This document shows positions 60,000 through 64,000 of a DNA stretch of 64,000 nucleotides, piece by piece (the first letter of the stretch is position 1; each line of letters begins with the position of its first letter). A model generated the notes under the pieces. The model searched no databases. It saw nothing but the letters and a program-made list of their open reading frames with translations, and was not told the origin of the DNA. The stretch spans positions 74,725-138,724 of the forward strand of contig CAYLHU010000001.1 of NCBI GenBank assembly GCA_964383715.1. Reading direction: 5' to 3'. Made by a program: the position numbers and the translations under genes. This stretch comes from CAYLHU01 sp964383715. GTDB lineage: Bacteria; Patescibacteriota; Minisyncoccia; Minisyncoccales; CG1-02-41-26.

Positions 60000-60199
60000 A
60001 AACAATCCTTCGCTACCCATAGCGTCAAGCTCACCCTTGGCACTTTTTCGTTAATTAATATCTACCTGTATTGATTGATATTCTGTAATATTCTGTCTAT
60101 TGACATTTCTGTCTGTTGACATCTGATGTCAACAACACTCCGAAACAGGGAATATGACGAGGTTAAACCCCGTCAATACCAACAGGGAATATGACGAGG
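60000..60199. repeat. palindromes and duplicated 37-nt unit at the end of rplC
   Basis: TGTTGACATC-TGATGTCAACA at 60115-60135, then two copies of AACAGGGAATATGACGAGGT plus TAAACCC-GTCAATA (from 60143 and from 60181). Each has the hairpin GACGAGG-TTAAA-CCCYGTC. The second copy extends into rplC, whose last codons (DRV and stop) are part of it. Confidence 0.8.
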
Positions 60200-60886
60200 T
60201 TAAACCCTGTCAATATATTTTTTAATTTCTAAAAAACTGCCTCTATGACCCGGGACAGCCCCCTTAATAGCAATCAAATTATTTTCTTTATCTATTTTAA
60301 CGACCTCCAAGTTTTTAACAGTAGTTCTCTCGAACCCCATTCTCCCAGGCATTTTTTTCCCTTTGAAGACCCTCTCTACGCCGGCAGTCCCCACTGAACC
60401 AAGAGTTCGATGTTCATGCTTAACTCCGTGGGTGGCGTTACGGCCAGAAAAACCCCATCTCTTAACTCCTCCTTGAAACCCTTTCCCTTTGGATATCCCC
60501 GAAACCTTAACTTTGTCTTTCTCATTGAAAACCGAAACATCTATTTTTTGGCCTAATTCATAATCCTTAACCTCTGATTCTCCAATCCGAAACTCCTTTA
60601 AATAACGGTAGGGCTTGCTCTTTTGAGGTTTTTTTATGGAATGAATTTTTTTTTCTTTTAATTTTTCAAAGCCAATCTGAATACTATTATACCCATCTTC
60701 CTTGTCTGTTTTTATTTGGGTCACAAAACAGGGTCCGGCTTTAATGATGGTAATCGGAATAACTTTTCTGTCTTCGCCAAATATCTGGCTCATTTCTATT
60801 TTTTCGCCAAGTATAAACCAGCCACTGCTTTCCGAGCGAACAATGTTGGACTCTTCAGAATTTTTTTCATTTTCAAGTTCTTTCAT
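60200..60886 (-). CDS. rplC: 50S ribosomal protein L3
   Basis: Early-assembly protein near the peptidyl-transferase centre. GISKGKGFQGGVKRWGFSGR, THGVKHEHRTLGSVGT and GRMGFERTTVKNLEVV are diagnostic. Length 228. The N-terminus has about 25 extra residues before FILGEKIEMSQIF (NSEESNIVRSESSGW). The stop codon is inside a palindromic repeat. Confidence 0.96.
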   Translation of the reverse strand: MKELENEKNSEESNIVRSESSGWFILGEKIEMSQIFGEDRKVIPITIIKAGPCFVTQIKTDKEDGYNSIQIGFEKLKEKKIHSIKKPQKSKPYRYLKEFRIGESEVKDYELGQKIDVSVFNEKDKVKVSGISKGKGFQGGVKRWGFSGRNATHGVKHEHRTLGSVGTAGVERVFKGKKMPGRMGFERTTVKNLEVVKIDKENNLIAIKGAVPGHRGSFLEIKKYIDRV

Positions 60887-61089
60887 TTTTTCGAAAGTTT
60901 TATTTCAAAATAGTGTTGGGTAAATTTCGTGAACTCCTTTTTTAAAGCAAACACCGGGCAACTGACCCGGTGTCAAAAAGGCAAGCTGCTTAAATTAAAA
61001 TTATTTAAGAATAAGTCATAATAACAAACTAAACTTTGATTAAATAAATCAAAGATTTTTTCAAAATCTTTTTTAGAAGTTTTAAAGTG
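60887..61089 (-). terminator. hairpin between rpsJ and rplC, possible attenuator
   Basis: ACACCGGG-CAACTGA-CCCGGTGT at 60951-60973 followed on the minus strand by TTTGCTTT. It lies inside the operon, so it would attenuate rather than end transcription. A second hairpin AAAGATTTTTTCAAAATCTTTT lies near 61050. Confidence 0.55.
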
Positions 61090-61434
61090 TTAAATCGCCT
61101 TAATCTCAATTTCTACTCCGGTTGGCAATGTCAATTCTCTTAAGGACTCAATAAATTTCTGATTGGGATTTAGGATTTCAATAAATCTTTTATGAACTCT
61201 CATTTCAAACTGCTCTCTTGAATCCTTATGAACAAAACTTGACCTGTTAACGGTGTAACGATGAATTTCCGTTGGCAAAGGAACTGGGCCTAATATTTCT
61301 ACCCCAGACCGATTAGTTATTTCAACAATTTGCTGACAGCTCTTATCCATTACTTTACTGTCGTAGGAACGAAGCTTTATCCGCAATTGTGTTTTTGTTT
61401 CAGTTTCTTTTTTGACCTTCGTTTTAACAACCAT
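61090..61434 (-). CDS. rpsJ: 30S ribosomal protein S10
   Basis: Head protein and NusB partner in antitermination. KLRSYDSKVMDKSCQQIVE, GPVPLPTEIHRYTVNRSSFVHKDSREQFE in parts, and LTLPTGVEIEIKAI are diagnostic. About 14 extra N-terminal residues (length 114). It starts 12 nt after tuf. Confidence 0.97.
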   Translation of the reverse strand: MVVKTKVKKETETKTQLRIKLRSYDSKVMDKSCQQIVEITNRSGVEILGPVPLPTEIHRYTVNRSSFVHKDSREQFEMRVHKRFIEILNPNQKFIESLRELTLPTGVEIEIKAI

Positions 61435-61445
61435 CTTAATAATAA

Positions 61446-62645
61446 CTATTTTGTTATTTTAGTCACCACGCCAGCTCCTACCGTCTTCCCACCTTCTCTG
61501 ATGGCAAAGTCCTGCTTTTCCTCCAACGCTATTGGACACATTAATTTGATTTTTAAATTCACTGTATCGCCGGGCATAACCATTTCCAATCCTTCCGGTA
61601 AAACAACATCTCCCGTTACATCACAAGTCCTAATAAAGAATTGAGGCTTATAACCAGAAAAGAAGGGAGTATGACGACCACCTTCTTCTTTAGATAAAAT
61701 ATAAACCTCCCCATCAAACTCGGTGTGGGGAGTAATTGTTCCCGGCTTACAAATAACTTGACCTCTCTCAATATCTTCTTTTTTAAGACCGCGGAGTAAA
61801 ATGCCAACATTGTCTCCAGCCATACCCGAGTCCAACATCTTATTAAACATTTCAACGCTTGTGGCAACAGTTTTTTTAGTATCTCTTATGCCAACTATTT
61901 CTACCTCGTCTCCCGGTTTGACCACTCCCCTTTCAACTCTGCCGGTAGCCACTGTCCCTCTACCTTCAATAGAAAAAACATCTTCAACGGCCAAGAGAAA
62001 GGGTTGGTCTAATACTCTTTCCGGTTCGGAAATATATTCGTCAACTTTGGTAATTAGTTCAGTAATTGGCTTCATCGCTTCATCGTCAACTGAATTGGAC
62101 TCTAAGGCCTTCAAAGCGGAACCTCTAATAATTGGTGCCTTCTCTCCATCAAATTCATACTTGGTTAAAAGTTCCCTCAATTCCGATTCTACTAAATCAA
62201 TCATTTCAGGGTCGTCCACCTGGTCAACTTTGTTTAAAAAAACTACCATTGAAGGTAACCCTACCTGTCTAGCCAATAATATATGTTCTCTCGTTTGAGG
62301 CATAGGCCCATCAGTAGCGGAAACAACTAAAATAGCTCCGTCCATTTGAGCGGCACCGGTAATCATATTTTTAATGTAGTCGGCATGCCCCGGACAATCA
62401 ATCAAGGCATAATGTCTTTTCTCGCTTTCAAACTCGGAATGAGAGATATTAATAGTTAAACCGCGAGCTTTTTCCTCCGGAGCGGAATCAATATCCTCAA
62501 CCGATTTGTCAGATGCCTTCCAACCTTTCATTTTGGAATATTTTAAAATAGCGGCCGACAAAGTGGTCTTACCATGGTCAACATGACCAATTGTCCCGAT
62601 ATTTAAGTGAGGCTTTGTCCTCTCAAATTTTGCTTTTTCTGCCAT
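61446..62645 (-). CDS. tuf: elongation factor Tu
   Basis: GTPase delivering aminoacyl-tRNA. G1 GHVDHGKTTLSAAI, G2/G3 ARGLTINISH and DCPGHADYIKNM, G4 NKVDQVDD, G5 GSALKAL; domain 2 VEDVFSIEGRGTVATGRVERG in part; C-terminal GGKTVGAGVVTKI. Length 399 is normal. First gene of the S10 cluster here; fusA, rpsG and rpsL, which usually precede it, are not upstream in this window. Confidence 0.98.
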   Translation of the reverse strand: MAEKAKFERTKPHLNIGTIGHVDHGKTTLSAAILKYSKMKGWKASDKSVEDIDSAPEEKARGLTINISHSEFESEKRHYALIDCPGHADYIKNMITGAAQMDGAILVVSATDGPMPQTREHILLARQVGLPSMVVFLNKVDQVDDPEMIDLVESELRELLTKYEFDGEKAPIIRGSALKALESNSVDDEAMKPITELITKVDEYISEPERVLDQPFLLAVEDVFSIEGRGTVATGRVERGVVKPGDEVEIVGIRDTKKTVATSVEMFNKMLDSGMAGDNVGILLRGLKKEDIERGQVICKPGTITPHTEFDGEVYILSKEEGGRHTPFFSGYKPQFFIRTCDVTGDVVLPEGLEMVMPGDTVNLKIKLMCPIALEEKQDFAIREGGKTVGAGVVTKITK

Positions 62646-62857
62646 AATTATTTATAGAAACAGATAAACGCGGATATCAATACTGAATAACGCCGAGATA
62701 TTCTGCGTCGTTCTGCTTGTTGTCTGCGTCGTTCTGCTCCAAGTTATATTACTATATTACAGAATTAAAAAAAAATGTCAACCCACTTATCCACACATAT
62801 CCATTCTCATTGCCAAGGTTCAAGCAAGTCAAGAATTGAAACGGATTTTTCGTGCCC
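62646..62857. other. upstream region of tuf
   Basis: Holds the tuf promoter and a short repeat (TCTGCGTCGTTCTGCTTGTTG). Between the promoter and the 85-residue gene nothing else is recognised. Confidence 0.5.
62754..62781 (-). promoter_or_regulatory. promoter of the tuf-S10 cluster
   Basis: On the minus strand TTGACA, 16 nt (starting with nine T), TAATAT, about 110 nt before the tuf start. The T-run in the spacer is unusual. Confidence 0.75.
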
Positions 62858-63115
62858 TTAAAAAGGTAAGTCCTCCACTTTCAAATCTTCTTCGTCTTCA
62901 TTGTTCTCTTTCTTTTCAATGGTATCTTCCCTTATATTTTGCTGATTATCTCCACCAAAGGCCGGTTTAAAGGTAAAAGCGGGGAAAGATTCCTGCTTAG
63001 AATTTCTAAGATTTTTCTGATAATCATCAAAAGAAAGCAAAACCATTATCGGTTTCTCATTTTCTATGAAGATATACCTTTCACCATTTTTAGGTTTGAA
63101 TCTTGTGAAATCCAT
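62858..63115 (-). CDS. small Phd/YefM-like protein with SSB-type acidic tail
   Basis: 85 residues. The N-terminal part (RYIFIENEKPIMVLLSFDDYQKN, shown in part) resembles the DNA-binding fold of Phd/YefM antitoxins (usually NGxPxAVLLSxxDY). The C-terminal half is disordered and acidic and ends EEDLKVEDLPF, similar to the SSB tip that recruits repair proteins. No toxin gene is adjacent. Role unknown; it could be a regulator next to the tuf operon. Confidence 0.6.
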   Translation of the reverse strand: MDFTRFKPKNGERYIFIENEKPIMVLLSFDDYQKNLRNSKQESFPAFTFKPAFGGDNQQNIREDTIEKKENNEDEEDLKVEDLPF

Positions 63116-63220
63116 AGTTATAATTATTTTTAATTATAATAAATTTTAAAAAAAAATACAAGAGCCAACTAAATAATAATTGATAATTGATAACTAAAAA
63201 TGAAATAAAAAATAAAAAGA

Positions 63221-63246
63221 AAAAAGGGTTCAGAAGAACCCTTTTT
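63221..63246 (-). terminator. terminator of the 127-residue membrane-protein gene
   Basis: AAAAAGGGTTC pairs with GAACCCTTTTT around AGAA; usable in both directions. Confidence 0.85.
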
Positions 63247-63275
63247 ATTTTCGACAATTTTGTCTCCTTTTGCTG

Positions 63276-63656
63276 TTACCCCCACCATATCTTTTTCAAG
63301 GTCAACGAATCAACCCCGTTAATCTTGACAATTTTCCTAATGGGGGAAGTTACCACTTTAATAAGACAAAGGGATATTGTCGCTATCAGGCAAAAAACTA
63401 ACACAAGAGGCAAAGCCAAAATTAGCCAAACAATCTTCAACGGCCATATCAAGGAAATCAGAATTTTGTAAGCTCCTTCTGAAAAAATACTGATTAATGA
63501 ATCATTGCCTTTTGAAAAAGGGAAAAGAACTCTTATCGCCCACTCGGGTTTTCCGTGTCGATCCACTTTCCAGTTCATATAGGCAAATAGGTAGCCGATG
63601 TTGAGATAAATAAAAGCTCCAACAATGACCTCAAGAACAATCAATAAAACTTTCAT
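63276..63656 (-). CDS. multi-pass membrane protein of unknown function
   Basis: 126 residues from ATG 63656, with a Shine-Dalgarno sequence (AAAGGAAG) and its own promoter and terminator. Hydrophobic segments: VLLIVLEVIVGAFIYLNIGYLF at the N-terminus (in part), and a long one IVWLILALPLVLVFCLIATISL near residue 85. Between them is a polar stretch with DRHGKPEWAIRVLFPFSKG. No family recognised. It resembles the plus-strand orphans at 45.8, 49.8 and 59.8 kb in architecture. Confidence 0.75.
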   Translation of the reverse strand: MKVLLIVLEVIVGAFIYLNIGYLFAYMNWKVDRHGKPEWAIRVLFPFSKGNDSLISIFSEGAYKILISLIWPLKIVWLILALPLVLVFCLIATISLCLIKVVTSPIRKIVKINGVDSLTLKKIWWG

Positions 63657-63770
63657 TACACACACTTCCTTTCATTATTTAATTTTTAATGTCCCAACTT
63701 AAATTGTCTTTTGAAGTCGAATATTTAGTGATATAGAATATCGCCAAATATAGAGTTCAACTTCAATCGT

Positions 63771-63798
63771 ATCTTAACATAACATTATATTTTGTCAA
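63771..63798 (-). promoter_or_regulatory. promoter of the 127-residue membrane-protein gene
   Basis: On the minus strand TTGACA, 16 nt, TAAGAT, about 115 nt before the start codon. Confidence 0.7.
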
Positions 63799-64000
63799 GC
63801 CCAAAAAATATCCGAGGGAGGCCCGTCCTCCCGCAAAATAAGGGAGGCCCGTCCTCCCCCAATAATTTAAAATTGAAAAAAATTATTGATATTAAAAAAG
63901 TGATTAAAAAATTATTTTTTTAATCACCCTCCTCCCTAATGTCTATTACACGTTACACGTTACACGTTACACGTTACACGTTACACGTTACACGTTACAC
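63799..64000. repeat. GGGAGGCCCGTCCTCCC hairpins and GTTACAC array at window end
   Basis: Two copies of GGGAGG-CCCGT-CCTCCC near 63814 and 63841 are followed by the hairpin AAAAAGTGATTAAAAAATTA...TTTTTTAATCAC. From 63948 the 7-nt array GTTACAC runs out of the window. Confidence 0.8.

Noticed and set aside
61801..62298. 165-codon plus-strand frame opposite tuf
   Set aside because: It is an antisense shadow of a highly conserved gene; its serine/threonine-rich content follows from tuf codon use.
1..64000. Alternative genetic code with UGA as glycine or tryptophan
   Set aside because: All recognised genes are complete with the standard code, with no internal UGA at glycine or tryptophan positions.

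Overview
The window looks like a piece of a reduced Candidate Phyla Radiation (Patescibacteria) genome, most likely a member of Parcubacteria. The clues are low G+C, short aminoacyl-tRNA synthetases (ThrRS without TGS, PheT without its EMAP-like domain, a 631-residue AlaRS), a long S10-spc-alpha ribosomal cluster without rpmD (L30), rplK with no rplA (L1) beside it, and intergenic spaces packed with short repeats. The standard genetic code fits all reading frames. The lineage is inferred from gene content; no rRNA gene is present to confirm it.

Layout. Positions 1-7101 (+ strand) carry the 3' part of dnaE, thrS (with a 100-N gap), miaB and miaA. Nearly everything after that is on the minus strand: an aldolase, gatB, deoC, tmk, thyX, rplK, nusG, secE, gyrB (with an in-frame mini-intein), an unidentified structured transcription unit (16921-17509), pheT, three tRNAs (Asp, Met-CAT, initiator fMet), gatA-gatC, and rseP-proS-mreB. 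Next come frr, holB, a second mreB and a Cas4-like nuclease gene. From 31.7 kb to 62.6 kb lies the ribosomal super-cluster, read from tuf backwards: tuf, rpsJ, rplC, rplD, rplW, rplB, rpsS, rplV, rpsC, rplP, rpmC, rpsQ, rplN, rplX, rplE, rpsN, rpsH, rplF, rplR, rpsE, rplO, secY, adk, map, (galT, tpiA, alaS and others), infA, rpmJ, rpsM, rpsK, rpsD, rpoA, rplQ, rplM, rpsI. Three small membrane-protein genes with near-consensus promoters sit on the opposite strand inside this cluster.

The most unusual feature is a recurring 5' leader module. Eleven minus-strand genes (secE, deoC, rseP, frr, a Cas4-like nuclease, rpsD, rpsK, rplO, rpsQ, rpsC, rpsS) start with almost the same sequence, AAACATCTTCTAATATG or a close variant. 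In eight of them it is preceded by one or two 80- or 105-nt hairpin elements with identical 15-bp arms (ACCCAGCACTTATTT). The hairpin centre occurs in both orientations. This looks like a shared cis-regulatory or mobile leader on translation-related genes.

Other structures no ordinary gene call explains: a promoter-boxA-terminator unit that encodes no protein; palindromic elements inserted in frame in thrS and alaS; families of hairpins with compensating stem changes (GATGA...TCATC); nested palindromes around ACGATCGT; a conserved hairpin just 5' of two tRNAs; and an initiator tRNA with C33. No CRISPR array, insertion sequence, integrase or prophage was found.
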